From positions 1,488,001 to 1,552,000 of the forward strand of contig CP087217.1 of the NCBI GenBank assembly GCA_020912385.1: a stretch of 64,000 bases of DNA, in the 5' to 3' direction. The notes under the pieces are model-generated. The model did no database searches. It saw only the letters and a list, made by a program, of their open reading frames with translations, and had not been told where the DNA came from. Position numbers and translations under genes: made by a program. Source of the stretch: Neofusicoccum parvum. Its lineage: Eukaryota > Ascomycota > Dothideomycetes > Botryosphaeriales > Botryosphaeriaceae. This document shows, in pieces, positions 35,017-46,910 of this stretch (its first letter is position 1; each line of letters starts with the position of its first letter).

Positions 35017-35060
<44 letters not shown>

Positions 35061-35673
35061 GACAAGAGGAAAAAAGCACCAAACTCACCTTCCCGGCAAA
35101 ATACACCTCCGGCACCCTCACGTCGCTCCCCACCACCCTCTCCCTCACCAGCCTCACCGCCTCCACCTCGTTCCGATCCACGCCCGCGTAGTCCCGCCTC
35201 CGCCGCCCCGCCGGCGCCAGGTGGTTCGTCTTGACCACCGCGCCGCCGACCGCGAAGATCCACCGCCCCAGCGCCACGCTCGGGTCGTCGTCGACCGGCG
35301 ACAGCATCAGCGTGTCGGCGGTGCAGTTCTTCTGCAAAAAGTCCTCCCAGTACGCGACGCTGGCCGCCGTCGTCGACAGCACGTGCCGCTGCTCCGGCAC
35401 GAAGTCGGACGGAGACGGGCGGTAGCGGCCGTAGTGCGGCATGTCGCGGAACTCGTCGGTCGCGGGGATGCGGGACGGGTCGGTTTCGTAGGGTGACGGG
35501 GGCGGCATCTCGTTTGTTGGGGTCGGAGGGAGGTGGAGGTTCTTTGGTGCCGGGGTGGTGGATGGGGAGGGCCCGGACGAGGGCGTGGGGATTTCGGTGA
35601 CGTGCGTGAGGTAGCCGTTTGTGGCGATGGCAGTCGGCGGGATGGTGAGATTGGATTCAGATTGCGTGACCAT
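34307..35673 (-). CDS. APH/kinase-fold phosphotransferase family protein
   Basis: Exon 1 is 35673-35089 and exon 2 is 34987-34307, giving 421 aa. The donor is GTGAGT and the acceptor CCGTAG. The protein has the fungal aminoglycoside-phosphotransferase-like fold seen in many small-molecule kinases. Visible features are a disordered N-terminus (about 1-85), the lobe with the probable nucleotide-binding Lys (VGGAVVKTNH), the hinge region LLDGDVLIQQRLPGVSLEVAWPYL after the splice, the catalytic loop THNDMSTGNIIV and the metal-binding DWEHAGF. A Gly-rich disordered insert of about 60 residues precedes the catalytic loop. The substrate is unknown; members of this family are not shown to act on antibiotics. 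The upstream frame extends further without an ATG, so the MVTQ start is chosen. Confidence 0.9.
35022..35057 (+). repeat. (AG)n microsatellite inside an intron
   Basis: An uninterrupted run of about 18 AG units. It lies in the intron of the APH-like gene, so in the sense strand it is a CT run upstream of the 3' splice site. Such runs vary in length between strains. Confidence 0.9.
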
Positions 35674-37443
35674 TGTTGGTGGGAAGAGGTAGGGGTTGTC
35701 GGAGGCTGTGATGGCGACTTTGGGAGGGAGGAACAACGTTAGAAGACGAGGGAAGCGAAGTAATTGGCTGAAAGGAAGGGTGGCAAAGGTATGAGATAAT
35801 GTCGGGGAAATTGTGGGGAAGGACGAAGGAAGTTACACGGACGGTGGCGGGCGGATGGTCAGAGCAGGTGCAAAGGTGAGGTCGACTTAAGACAGCGGAT
35901 CTGGAAAACGTATCGGGCATATGCATGTACGTGGGTCTCAGCGCCTGCAGCTCGCAGACACGACGCCGCCGACGATCATGCCATCAATCGCTGACACGTC
36001 CCACGTGCGCTGCTTTTTCCAAAGAACCCGCGCACAATAGACGGTGGAAGGGTGAATGCGGTTGACAGAAGACCCGAGCGGGATTCTCTTTGTCACGCCC
36101 CCCCTTGAAGCTCGGCGGAAGCTAGGAAAAAAGGCAGACGACTTACATTGTCTCTAAGACGCTGTCTTGACTAGAAGCAGCGAAGTGGGTGCGTAGTTCT
36201 AGAGCAAATCAAGAGAGCCCAGCAATGTAGTCAGGAGAGCATAGTCACGGTGGGAAGCTGAGGTGAGAGGAGCGGCGGTGGGCATAAGGTATACGAAGGC
36301 TCTCGATGGCCCGTGGACCATTCCACAGTTTCCAGCCTGTTCCTTCACTTCCGGCGGCCCCTTGCAGCTGCCCAACCCCGCAGGAAGCCGCGCTGCCGCC
36401 TCGCCCGAGACCAGCTGGCGCCACGTAACGACGCGGGCCACGGCCATGCGCCGCCAGAGCCCAGCGCCCAGCTCGCCCCGACCACCCGGCACGTCTCTGG
36501 CCGGAACCAGCGCAGAGGGCGGCGGCGACGACCTGAGACTCTCGGGGCGCTCGGCCGGCCGGGCTAGCTGCCCGGAATGCAGGGGAACGGAGCAGGGGGC
36601 CTGTCTGCGCGCCGCCGTGACTGGCCGGACTGGTGATCTTTCTGCCGCCATCCAGCCCTCGGGCATCGGCGCACCCCTGCCTTCCCCAGGCTGAGCTAGA
36701 CTCGTCTTGGCCCTGCTTTCCCATCGCTTCCCCTCCCCGCACCCGTCTGCCGTCTCCGTGCTCTAGTCGCGTCCTAACTTCAGCCTCACGTCGACCGCCC
36801 CGCCCAATGGGACCGCGCGCTCCGAAACCAAGCGTGCTGCACCCCCGTCGCGCCCGCATCCGGCGCAGATTGCCCTTGAGCTTGAGCTAGCTTGAGTTTG
36901 AATTTTTTGTTGGAGAGAGTAATTCGCCTTTTAGTGCCTTTTCCAGAGACTCAACACCCAGTAATGACCATGATGCGCTCACTTGCCCAAACGACCATAT
37001 TTTGGAAGGTACCATGACGAGCGCGCCCCAATGCCAATGCATAAGCGGGAAGTATAGCGACTGCGGAAACGAGATGCCTCCAGACGTGAAGAAGCGCAAA
37101 GCGAAAGCGTAACATTCATACAAGAAGCTGAAGAGGAGGTGGAAAAGAAAAAGGATTATGTGGTATTCGTGCCCGTCAAGTAAAGAACCATGTGAGAGAG
37201 AAGAGGGATTACTACACCGCGAACGGGCGAGTCAGCAGAGGAAAGGAAATTACGCCCTCTGCCTCCCCTCTTTTGGAATGCATCGGGGCTGCAAACACCC
37301 CGGAAATGCCCAACCATCATCCATCAACTATACCGACAAATCCCGTCCCTGGTCGTGACTCCGAGCGCGGGAACCGGCCTGCTGCGTCATCTCATCCCTC
37401 ATCCATCATCCATCATCAACCCGCATCTATACCGTTCTTCGAA
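35674..37443. other. Intergenic between the striatin 3' end and the APH-like promoter
   Basis: About 1.77 kb with no supported gene. Around 36200-36900 overlapping frames on both strands reflect GC-rich composition. Confidence 0.5.
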
Positions 37444-39387
37444 TTACGAGTGACCTGCGCTCCGGACAAACACCTTCACCACACCGTCACCGCCTGCCGA
37501 GACAACCAGGCGACCATCTTGGCTCCAAACCACGCTGCAGACACCCTCTCCGCGCATTATGCGATGGCTCGAAATCTCCTGTGTACAGATGCGCTTTTCG
37601 AGCGACCAGAAGCGGATCGATGCATCGTGGCCCGCCGACACAGCCTCGCGGCCGTCAGGCGAAAGGTAAAGTGCGGAAATGGCGGCTGGATGCGCGAGCA
37701 TCGAGTATGTACATTGGCCTAATAATCATGTCAGCACAGTTGATGCTTAGTGAAGGGCTCCTGCAACTTACCGCTGTTGGCATCGAAGAATCGGATGAAC
37801 CTGTCTTCGTGCCCACTGATGACAACGCCTTCGACGCCGCCGGCTGTGCCCGTCGCACCATGCAACCCGCCCTCTTCCTCGCCACTTGCACGTCCGGAGT
37901 CATTGCTGGAAGCACCATCTATCGAGGGAACTGCGACGACCGTGTTGATGCCCGTCTTGCCTGTACCATCGTAGGTCTCGCCGCTGGCCATACCGATGAT
38001 TTCCTCGCCCGTGCGCGTGTCGAAAATGAGGATGGAGGAGTCGGTGTACGAAACGACAATTGTTTCGCCAGTCTTGGATAGAGGGGTGATGCAGGTTGGA
38101 GAGGGAATGCCTGCACGCTCGATCGAGTGGACTAGAGTATAGTGGAAGGGCGTAGAGGTAGCAACACTCGGCTGGGGCGACGACGGGAAATTCGAGCCAG
38201 AGGTAACCGAGTGTCTACGGCTGCCGCCAACGCCGCGCCTTGAACCGGCCGAGGGAGACACCAGCTGAGGAGCTGCACTAACAGCCCATATCTTGATGGT
38301 GCCGTCCGCTGAACCAGATGCGAGAAGCACGCGTTCGGGACCGCCAAAACTGCTTGCACCACCGCCGAACAGCTGTCCGCAGTTTGACGGGAGGACACAG
38401 ACTGCCCACACAGCGTCCGTGTGTCCATCCAGCGTTGCCTTCGGATCAACCCGACCTCTCTCCCAGACCCTGACCGTCGCGTCCTGGCCACCAGAGAATA
38501 TCCATCCATCTCCTGTCACTCGGCCACCGGTTGAAAAGCTGGCGTTGGATGCCGCGAGAGACGTTACAACGCCCTCATGCCCTCTGTGAGTGAAATAGCT
38601 CTGAATGTCGATGTCTGTGTTGCCCATTATGGGGCCGTGCTGCCCAGCGACATAGCTGGCCGGTATTATCCACCTCTTAATCGTGCCATCGTCGCCAGCC
38701 GTGCAGATCTCGGGCTCTGAAGGGGTGCCACCGCCCGTGAATATGACTGAGCGCACTACGTCCAGGTGGCCTCTGAGAGCGAATCGGACCTTGAATTGCT
38801 GGGGATCGGTCTTGGCGTTTTGTGCGAGACTATCGATTGTTTCGTTTCCTTGACTTCTCCTGCGAGACATTGACGTGGCTCCCGAGCTCTTTCTCCTGTG
38901 AGACTGCGGACCCGACCGGGGCGGGGATTTTGCAGGAATGCTGTTCGCACTCGGGAAAGCGTCCGTGTCTGGTCGCCGGGGCGGCGGGACATCTGGCGGC
39001 GGCTCGGGCGGTGGAGCGGTCTCATCAAAATTCCAACCATCTGGATCTTCCGTCACCGTGCTCCGTGCGCCACCCTCCTCGGCCTCACTCGCGGGAACGG
39101 GCCGACCATAACTGTCGTAGCTGTGTGTAACCTTCTCAACCTCCTCCTCGGAAATGGTCGAGAAGCCAGGCTCGGATTCGATATGTGCCTGGGCGGTATC
39201 AGCAGCAGACACCGGGATCTGCGGAAGAGACTGAGCGCTCGGCGGCTCTCTCGTCATGAACGGAGCTTGCTGGGGCAGTTGCGAGGTATGAGTGAGATTT
39301 GGGACATCGGCTATGGACGGCACGGGCGGCGGCTGGTGGTTCGGGATGGGTGCCTGCTGCGGCAATCCCATTCCAGGTCCTTTCTGA

Positions 39388-39444
<57 letters not shown>

Positions 39445-40236
39445 TGCTGCTGCAGGTATGCCTCTTCCAACGGTAAAGATGGGTCATTGTGGTTCAGAAA
39501 GCCGGACGAGTTGACCAGAGAGTGTAGCTGGGCGTGGGTGGGCGGAGGGTGAGACGGCGGCTGTAGTAGGTACGAGATCTCCTCGACGCATTTGGTGAGG
39601 AACTGCCTGGACTTGTCGCGCTGGGTTTCACGCTCCTGCTCGGGCGGATCTTGAGCCTCGGGCTCGATATCGAGGAAGGAGTTGTGCTGCTTGTTTGTAG
39701 CTGCCGAAATGGGTTAATTAAGCCTTGGTTTGGATGAGAGCCACATACGCTTCCTCTTGAGGTCCGGGCTGGCGCGCTCCTTGCCCTTGAGGTCGGCCTT
39801 GTCCTGATCAGCGGGCGGCTTCTCGCCAGCGGCGTAGGCCTTATTCTTGGCGCGCTCGTTCCTCAATGCATTCTCCAGCATCTTGACATGCTTTTCCAGC
39901 TGCTCATTGAGACGCTTGGCGCTGCGGACCTCGCCCTCCTGCTTCGCGATCTTGGCCTTCATCTCGGCGCGCTCAATGTCCCAGGCATTGCGGGCTCTCT
40001 CGTGGTTGTGCCATTCGAGTTGGAGGAAGCGCATCACGCCTGGAGAAAACAGAGTCAGCAGGATCGCTACGCGGCCGTGGCTGCAGACGGGGTCGGGTCT
40101 GGCAGGCGTGACAGGCGTTGACAGGTCCGGGGAAGTTCGACGCACCCTGCAATGTGTACTCGGTGCCGACAGGGCCAGCATTCTCGCCTTGCTGGGGGCC
40201 GCCGTTGCCCATGGCGGAGGGGCTCTGCCAGGCCAT
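37444..40236 (-). CDS. PRO11: Striatin homologue, STRIPAK scaffold
   Basis: Four exons: 40236-40146, 40039-39749, 39700-37772 and 37718-37444, giving 861 aa. The second and third joins are phase 1. Striatin binds PP2A and kinases in the STRIPAK complex, which controls fusion and fruiting-body development in ascomycetes (PRO11, StrA). The N-terminus has the striatin block [25 protein letters not shown], which includes the caveolin-like motif. A coiled coil follows (about 50-100, with [19 protein letters not shown]). A polyglutamine tract of about 21 residues starts near 211. From about 430 to the end are WD40 repeats with GH...D/W-D spacing ([40 protein letters not shown]). The gene overlaps no other supported frame. 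Confidence 0.95.
39390..39453 (-). repeat. Trinucleotide (CAG)n repeat coding polyglutamine
   Basis: About 21 near-perfect CAG codons (one CAA) in the striatin coding sequence. On the plus strand it reads as CTG repeats. Near-pure repeats of this type usually change length between isolates. Confidence 0.95.
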
Positions 40237-41720
40237 AGCGCCCGGCGATGTCAGTTACCGTGGGCGGTGCGTGTGGCCGGAGCGGGCATGCAGGTCGCGG
40301 TCGAAGCGCGGAGGAGGTTGGCGGTTGATCGGATAAAGTGCCAGGGGCGTCGCGCTCGCTGGCAATGGAGGTGCAGGCGGGGCAGCTGCGACGGGGGCTC
40401 AGTCCACGCAGGAACACATGCAGACGGACGCGACAGACTGCAGAGCGATGTGGTGGGCGCGAGCCGGAGTGGAGTCTGGAGAGAGGTCGGCGGTCGCGAC
40501 AGCGAGTAGGTGGCCGACCGCACGGACCCGCGGCGGTGGCCCGTGCAGACTGGGATTTCCACAGCATGCGCAACTGCTCGGTCCGCGAACTGCATGCGAC
40601 AGCAGCGGCTAATCTGTAGAGCGAACTCTATTGCCTGCCTCCCGCACGTGTCGATAAGCATAGTCGGCGTGGGAGACATGAGTGGCTACTGGAGCTCGGC
40701 TGTCCTGTTTAATGGCTCATTCTGGCTGTCCGGGAGCAGCTGCTTGTGCGGAGTTGAGGCACTTCTCTCGGTGCAGCAGTCTCACAGGGCCTCCGCGGTC
40801 CGTCCGCGAAGTACTGCAGCAGAAACATGCTCTTCACACATGGGCAGTTGAAGCTTTCATCCAGACGCGGATGTGCAGTAAGGGCAATGCTGAATCATTC
40901 AGGATGAATGCTCGAGCTGCCCACGAAGGTACCTAGGCACGTATCGCAATGCTATCCCAACTAGCTTCGTGTATCAAGCCCACTATATGCAATCTCCCGA
41001 AACTTGTGGCGCACCGTTTCCAGCGGCCGAATAGGCCTGGGCAATCGTAAAGGTTGCCGGCATGCCAAGGCGCTAGGACCCGGCCTTTGTGCCTGCCAGA
41101 AGTGACACGCCCCGCCTTTGCACCGCAACATGGCCTCGCCATCGAGACTGCCGTTGGATCATCGCACCAGCGTAGATCCGGGATCTCTCAGGACATCCCA
41201 TTTTTCTCCAACTCGCCGTCCTAGTGTCTCACCTTTCAGGGAATGCCGTCGAACCCAATACCTCTCAGGTGTATTCTTGCGAGCAGCCATTGGTGCGCAC
41301 CACTGATATCCTCTCGTCCGAAACAGGACAGATTTCCAATATGGCGCAGCCGGTCGAGTTTCAATATTGGACCAACATACCGAGAATCTGAAGCACATGA
41401 TGCCGCGAATGAAGCCTTTCCCGTTTCCGCGTCTTCCGCACACATAGCATTACCAACCCCTTGTACCAAACACTTCAAAAGGACCCAGGTCTCGGTCAGC
41501 GACTTGCATCAAAATGCACTGCTCGTACCAAGTGGCCTCGGAGGCGGAACAGTCCCGCATTGGAGCACACGGCAATAAGCGCACAGCGCGTGAAAAAGTC
41601 ACTAACGTTTGGGAATGTATCAGAGGACTTTTCTTCTGTGGTAAAGTATCAATTCATTGGCTAGAAGCGTACTTATAAGATAAGTTTACCCAACCGCAGT
41701 CCCTGCCATGGGACTTCCTG
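40237..41720. other. Intergenic with one motif copy
   Basis: About 1.5 kb between striatin and the BTB-like gene. No gene is supported. It contains the motif copy at 40838. Confidence 0.5.
40838..40872 (+). repeat. Dispersed GTTGAAG motif, copy D
   Basis: CATGGGCAGTTGAAGCTTTC followed by ATCCAGACGCGG. It matches the minus-strand copy at 17.9 kb (CATGGGAAGTTGAAC) and copy C at 18.3 kb over about 25 bases. Confidence 0.55.
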
Positions 41721-43701
41721 CTAAGAGGTGTCGCTGGGCACCTGCGGCTCCCCTTCCAGCGCGGCCCACGCACGCTCCCACAAATTATCGAATACCAAAC
41801 CCATCCTCCACCTTTCCATTCCCATTTTTATAATAAATCTCGCAGCTGAAGGAATGCCACGGAGATATCTCTCGAAATTCTCCGAGCCAGCAGCCTGCAT
41901 GACGACGTCGTGGAAAGCCAGCTTGAAAATCTCTCGAGCTCCGTACTTGTGGCTAAATCGTAAGTACTCCCGGGCCTCCTTGTATATCACCGGCCTCAGC
42001 TCTGAGTACTGCTTGTCCTCGATAGTCTCAAGGCATTTTTTAATTGCCGCCGGGCAACGGAGGTAATTGACAATCCGCCTGAGAGCATGGCGGAAATTGG
42101 CAACGTCATCGACCTTCACGCCATGCAGTGCCTTATGAAGTCCAGGAAATTGTACTTCATGGATCTCGTGTGATCGACCGTACTTTGGCTGATGTTCCTC
42201 ATTTTCTGCAACACGTTAGTTGGAGTCTTGGAGAAAGGCATTCCCAGCTCAGCCGATGTTGACTTACATCTGCAGGTTCAATGACCAGCTCCCGATTCGC
42301 GTTTGCGCAGATGGACACCGCATAGCGCGGTGTGCTGAATCCCCCTCTCCCAAGACAGAACTGAGAATCTTCATTGAGAATGCTGCGGAAGCCCGGGATA
42401 TGGGCTATGAGCACCTTGGAAGACATCTTGACTACGATTGAGTTTGCCGTTCCCAGCCATAGGTCGGTGTCTCTGTCACCTGCATCTTTGAAGCATTCCA
42501 CCTTCTTGTAAGTTGGCAGAGAGGGGTCTCGCTCGCGGAGAAGGTGCCAGTTCTTCTCGTCGAACACCGGGAACGTCAACCCGAACGACGCCGAGCTTGT
42601 CTCGCTGCTTTCCTTGTTGCTGATTCCGTCACCATAAACCTCCGCTATGGCCGAGATGCGGACAGTATTGCTAGAGGATACGCGAGAAGGTGGAACGGTA
42701 GAACTGCCACGCGTGCTTGCGATGGAGCTGGTGTCCGGGTATGCCCAGGTATCAGACCCACTCGGAAGCACCTGCAAACTCCTCGGAGACTCCAGCGACG
42801 ATGTTCCATTGTAAGTTCCAACCGATGGGGGTGGCGGGTGGGATGATCTCTTTGCTGGCGGACGAGTGGAGACGGACGAGTTTATCGGCCCCGCCGGTGA
42901 CATTCTCGTCGAGGAAGTTGCCGGAAGTTCGAATATAGGCGATGGGGACATTCTCTGCTCAGTTTCATGACCGTGGCTCTTTTGAGCCCTGGAGGCATGG
43001 TTCTGGTTGACTTGGGGTTGGTCCCTTAGAACCGGGCGAGGGAGGAGGGCGAAGGCTTCTTTGAGGGAGGGACCTTTAACCGGACTGGTAGCGCCGTGCT
43101 AGTCTTGAGCCGGATCTGCTCACGCTGCTGATCGGCACTCGCCTGGACAGTCTTGATCCAGTTGGCGACAGCCGAGTCATCGCATTCGTCGACTAATGAC
43201 GGCCTGTCCTGGGTTGGCTTTTCTGCGAGACTGGGAGACTCGCATGGTGAACTCGTGTGCTCGTCGCTCGTCAACTTGGTCGGAGTAGGCCGTTTTCTTG
43301 AGGCAGACTTGTCTCCGTTGTCGGTTTTCCTACGAGCGTGTTCTCCAGAGTGGTGGCTTTTCACGCTGGCAGAATTTTGGGCCCTCCGACTTGACGAGAT
43401 TTTCGGGCTCCGCTTGCCGCTCGCCTGCCCATCGGATACCTTCTGCGAAGTTTTGCGTCAGCCGGTTCCAAGGGGAAAAAAGCGCATTCTGCAAAGAATG
43501 ATCCGCGATCGGAACGGAGATATCGAGTAGGTGTCTCGATGCACAACATCAGAGGACTTTCACATGCATGGACGAGCTTACCTTATCTTCCTGGACCTCA
43601 ACTTTCTCCCTCAAGCGCACGAAATACGGCTTGTTCTTGCGAAAAATGATGCCAGTTTTGCCCCTAGGGGGCTCCTGTCCCACAAAGCCAGTAGGTGCCA
43701 T
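41721..43701 (-). CDS. BTB/POZ-like fungal protein, splice joins partly uncertain
   Basis: Proposed exons are 43701-43582, 43442-43074, 43002-42268 and 42197-41721, giving 566 aa. Exon 1 begins MAPTGFVGQEPPRGKTGIIF with a clean GTAAGC donor. The middle is disordered. The C-terminal part has the fungal BTB-like pattern: WLGTANSIVVKMSSKVLIAHIP, SILNEDSQF, and then DDVANFRHALRRIVNYLRCP, REYLRFSHKYGAREIF, RFIIKMGMERWRMGLVFDNLW. Two joins are uncertain. Intron 2 (43073-43003) has a poor GTCCCT donor and removes an in-frame stop. Intron 3 needs the second AG, because the nearer CAG gives an early stop. The region could alternatively be two genes, the second starting at the ATG at 42951. Function is unknown; BTB folds usually mediate protein interaction. 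Confidence 0.7.
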
Positions 43702-45262
43702 GGTTGCAAGTCGGAGAATCGAAGTGGAACGCGTTGAAGGAAGAGGAAAGAAATTCCAGCCCGAAAATCTCAGACAAGGGTAAGAGGATACTATTGCCTT
43801 GTGGAGACCGTGTAAAGGATGTCAGAAAGTCAAGAGAAGCAGAGTGGGTGTGTTGACATGACGAAGTGTGCATAGCCGCGAGGTCCTTTTGTACCATCGA
43901 AGGCGGACTCTATGCTCCACAAGCGAGTCTTAACACAACAGCGAACATCGGTTCTGCCCTTCCAAAGAGGTCCGTGCCAGGATAGCAAGCAATCCCCGGT
44001 GGTGACCTAAGGATAGTGTTAGTGAATGCGCCGCCGGGATCAAGAGGCATGCATCCCCCGGACCTTACCACCTTGGACTGCGTAACACCCCAACTCTCCT
44101 GCAGCGACGGCATTGGAGACTCGCTCAGATGTACTGCCGAAAATAAAGGGAGCTAGCCGGCAAATGCTGTGTTGCACTTTCGTGCTACAACCCTTGCGCA
44201 GGAGCGCGCAGTTCGGAAAAGATTGGATATCTAGTACTGCTCCACAACGAGAGCGTATATAAGAAAGAGAATCCCAAAGACGGCATCTCTTCTAGAACGA
44301 AGTGTATGTATATGCCCATGTCAAAGCTTTGTCTTTGGAGTCTAAAACTTCTCAATCTGCCTTCTACTTTTTTTTCGCAAAAGTGGATCTTTTATCCTTA
44401 ACACAAGTTCCGCGGTTTCCTTTCTATACCTCGTTACACGAAAAAGCAATCGTTATTTAGTGTGACGCGTGATTTGCTGTGATAGGTGTGCTTTACTAGT
44501 TTTTTATGTTCACAAGAGATTGGAACCAGTCTGAAGAAACAATTGAAGAGAGGAAGCAAATAAGTATCATAAGACTAAGACTACACACGTTCTCTTGACA
44601 ATTCTAGGTATCTTCATAATTCATCTTCGCAAGAAAATATAGATGTGGCTACAATGGGCAAAGATTGTTTTCTGCAAAATGATGCAAGATATAAATTTTG
44701 GTTTGATGATCAAAACTCGCATTTTCCATTTCCGAAAAGCTCGGAGTTTGATATCAATTTTCTGTCTTACTTCTGAAAACAGCACCAAGCCTACTAATAC
44801 TAGTCCACCACATAAGGAAACTAGCTGTTTATTCTTTTGCCTAAAGCTTTCTGGTGCAGTTACCGCACCGACTGCGATCCTGCATTACTCCTGGCACCGC
44901 CGCACAATTTGTTGCATACAGATGGATGCTTCAACTCCCCTGTAATAGGCCTGACTTCAGTCGGCGGCATTCATCACTTTTGCCATCTACACGAAAGAAG
45001 GATATTTGATCCTTGTTACTTCATTTTTAGAGAGAGAAAAGGGAAGGGGGGGGGTAAACTCCCAAAATCCTTTTTTTTTTGCAGATTTCCAGAAGGGGTT
45101 GACTTCTTGGACGATTGATTCATACAGTCAAATCTGATGCCAATAATTGAAAAATGTAGAGAATCTGTTTGGATTTTTTTCTACGATTGTTCTTCATATT
45201 TTTCATATTTTTTCTTATTGATCTGGGTTGGAATCTTCCTCTCAACTACCTAATCAGCCCAA
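43702..45262. other. Intergenic, AT-rich, with one motif copy
   Basis: About 1.56 kb. The part from about 44280 to 45240 is distinctly AT-rich with T runs and no coding signal. It includes the minus-strand motif copy at 44918. Confidence 0.5.
44918..44942 (-). repeat. Dispersed GTTGAAG motif, copy F
   Basis: Read on the minus strand: GGGGAGTTGAAGCATCCATC, then TG. It shares CATCCATCTG after the core with copy N at 17.9 kb. Confidence 0.55.
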
Positions 45263-46526
45263 TCACGCAGTCGTCGTATATGCCGTTCCCTTCACTGCCA
45301 AGCCTCCCTCGGGCGTCTCCACCCAAACCTCATACTTGCCCTCGCCCTCCCCTCTGCCCTTCCCATTCGACGAAGACGGGTCGGCCTTACGTCCACAGAG
45401 CTTGACTGGCTCGTCACAGTATAGCGGGGCCAGGTTGCGATACTCGAGCTCGGCGATGCGATGGCCGGCGGGGAGGTTGTTCTGGAGGAGGGTGACGAGC
45501 AGGGAGAAGGAGAGGGGTCCGTGGAAGAGGAGGTTGCGGTGGCCCTCGACGGTGCGGCAGTAGTGGGGATCGAGGTGAATGGCGTGGGCGTTGAAGGTGA
45601 GAGCGCTATAGCGGAAGAGGAGGGAAGGCGTGGGAAGGAGAGTGTGGGTGAAGTCGGGCTTGTTTTGGGCTGTCCTTGGTCAGCTTTCCAGACATTAACA
45701 GGACAGCAGCATTGCAGGTCATATTAGAACGGACAACAATGCCCCCGAGGAAAAAACAGAGACGTGGGAACCTACGAAATAGCATCTTCCCCCTCGCCCT
45801 CTCCACCTCCACCTTCGCCTCCTCCGCCGTCCTCCCCCGCATAAACACGATATTCCTCCTTTCCACCAAGCTTGCCTCGCCCCATTCCTCCTCCCTCTCC
45901 GTCCACAGCCTCCGCCTCACCCTCTCCTCCACCTCCGCGCCCGCACCCTCCGCCTCACCCTCCAGCGCCCTCCCCACCCTCCTCTCAATCCCAACAAACA
46001 CCTTCTCCTCCCCCTCCCTCCCCTTCACCGCCACATCCCGTATCCCCTCCACGCACACCCACCTCCGCCCATCCAACCGCACCCCCTCCCCACCAAACCG
46101 CACATACCCCCCCGCCCACATGCGCCGCACAAACGGCTCGCCCGGGCTCTGCAGCGGATCCGTGCCGTCATGCAGCAGCTTCGCGGCGGGGATGACGGGG
46201 TTGAAGTAGACCAGGTGGTGGGCGGGCGGCAGGGGCAGGGCGGGCGACGCGGCGGGCAGGGCGGGCGCGCCGACGGCGTTGGCGGGCAGGGCGGTGGTCG
46301 CGCACGCGGCCGTCCAGGCCGGCGGCAGGAAGGACGACAGCGAGATGCCGAGCGCGTGCGACGCGCCCGGCGTCAGGTCGCTGTAGATGGGCGGCAGGCG
46401 GCGCGCGGGCAGCGCGCGCGAGAGGTGCGCGTAGGTCGACGAGAGGCGTGCGCGGGAGGTGGTGGTGAGGATGCGCGCTGCGGCGGCGGCGGGACGGCGG
46501 GGGAGGAGGAGCTTTGCGGTTGACAT
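45263..46526 (-). CDS. HTD2: HTD2-like hydroxyacyl-thioester dehydratase, hotdog fold
   Basis: Exon 1 is 46526-45776 and exon 2 is 45669-45263, giving 385 aa. The donor GTAGGT is phase 1 and the acceptor is GGACAG. Yeast Htd2 is the 3-hydroxyacyl-thioester dehydratase of mitochondrial type II fatty acid synthesis; fungal paralogues are annotated as mesaconyl-C4-CoA hydratase. The N-terminus is rich in Arg, Ala and Ser with few acids (MSTAKLLLPRRPAAAAARIL), fitting a mitochondrial presequence. The C-terminal exon carries the hotdog signature: PTPSLLFRYSALTFNAHAIH, LDPHYCRTVEGHRNLLFHGP, RIAELEYRNLAPLYCDEP. The Tyr-Ser-Ala...Asn-Ala-His-Ala-Ile-His region is the probable active site. The central region is divergent and Arg/Glu-rich. 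Confidence 0.88.
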
Positions 46527-46910
46527 TGTTGCGGTTGGGTTTCTTTTGCGTGTGGGTTGGGGGAGGGCGGGTTAGATCATGCCTTGCGGAGGGCGATTGG
46601 GCTAGCCGGAGGGGCTGGGGATGGGGGAGTAATATATGTCAATGGCGGCGGAGCTAGCATTTTGGAGCTCGGTGAGGTTTTGCGGGGAAAGCAAAAAGTA
46701 GCCGGCCGGGGAACGCTGAAGGACGCCGTGGCTTTATTTCCGCCCTAAAACCGAGCACACCATCCTCCACCGAGCCATCCCAATTTGGTATTCCGTCACG
46801 CTCGGATCACAAGTGCTGCTGCTGCTGATTGTAGACAGACTGCGGGGACGGTCTCTGTAAATCTCCCCGGAAAGAAAAGAAAGCCGTTTCTTTTGGTGCC
46901 CGTTTCCTCC
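46527..46910. other. Short intergenic region, HTD2 promoter
   Basis: About 380 bases between the PHA2 3' end and the HTD2 start. No coding signal. Confidence 0.55.
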
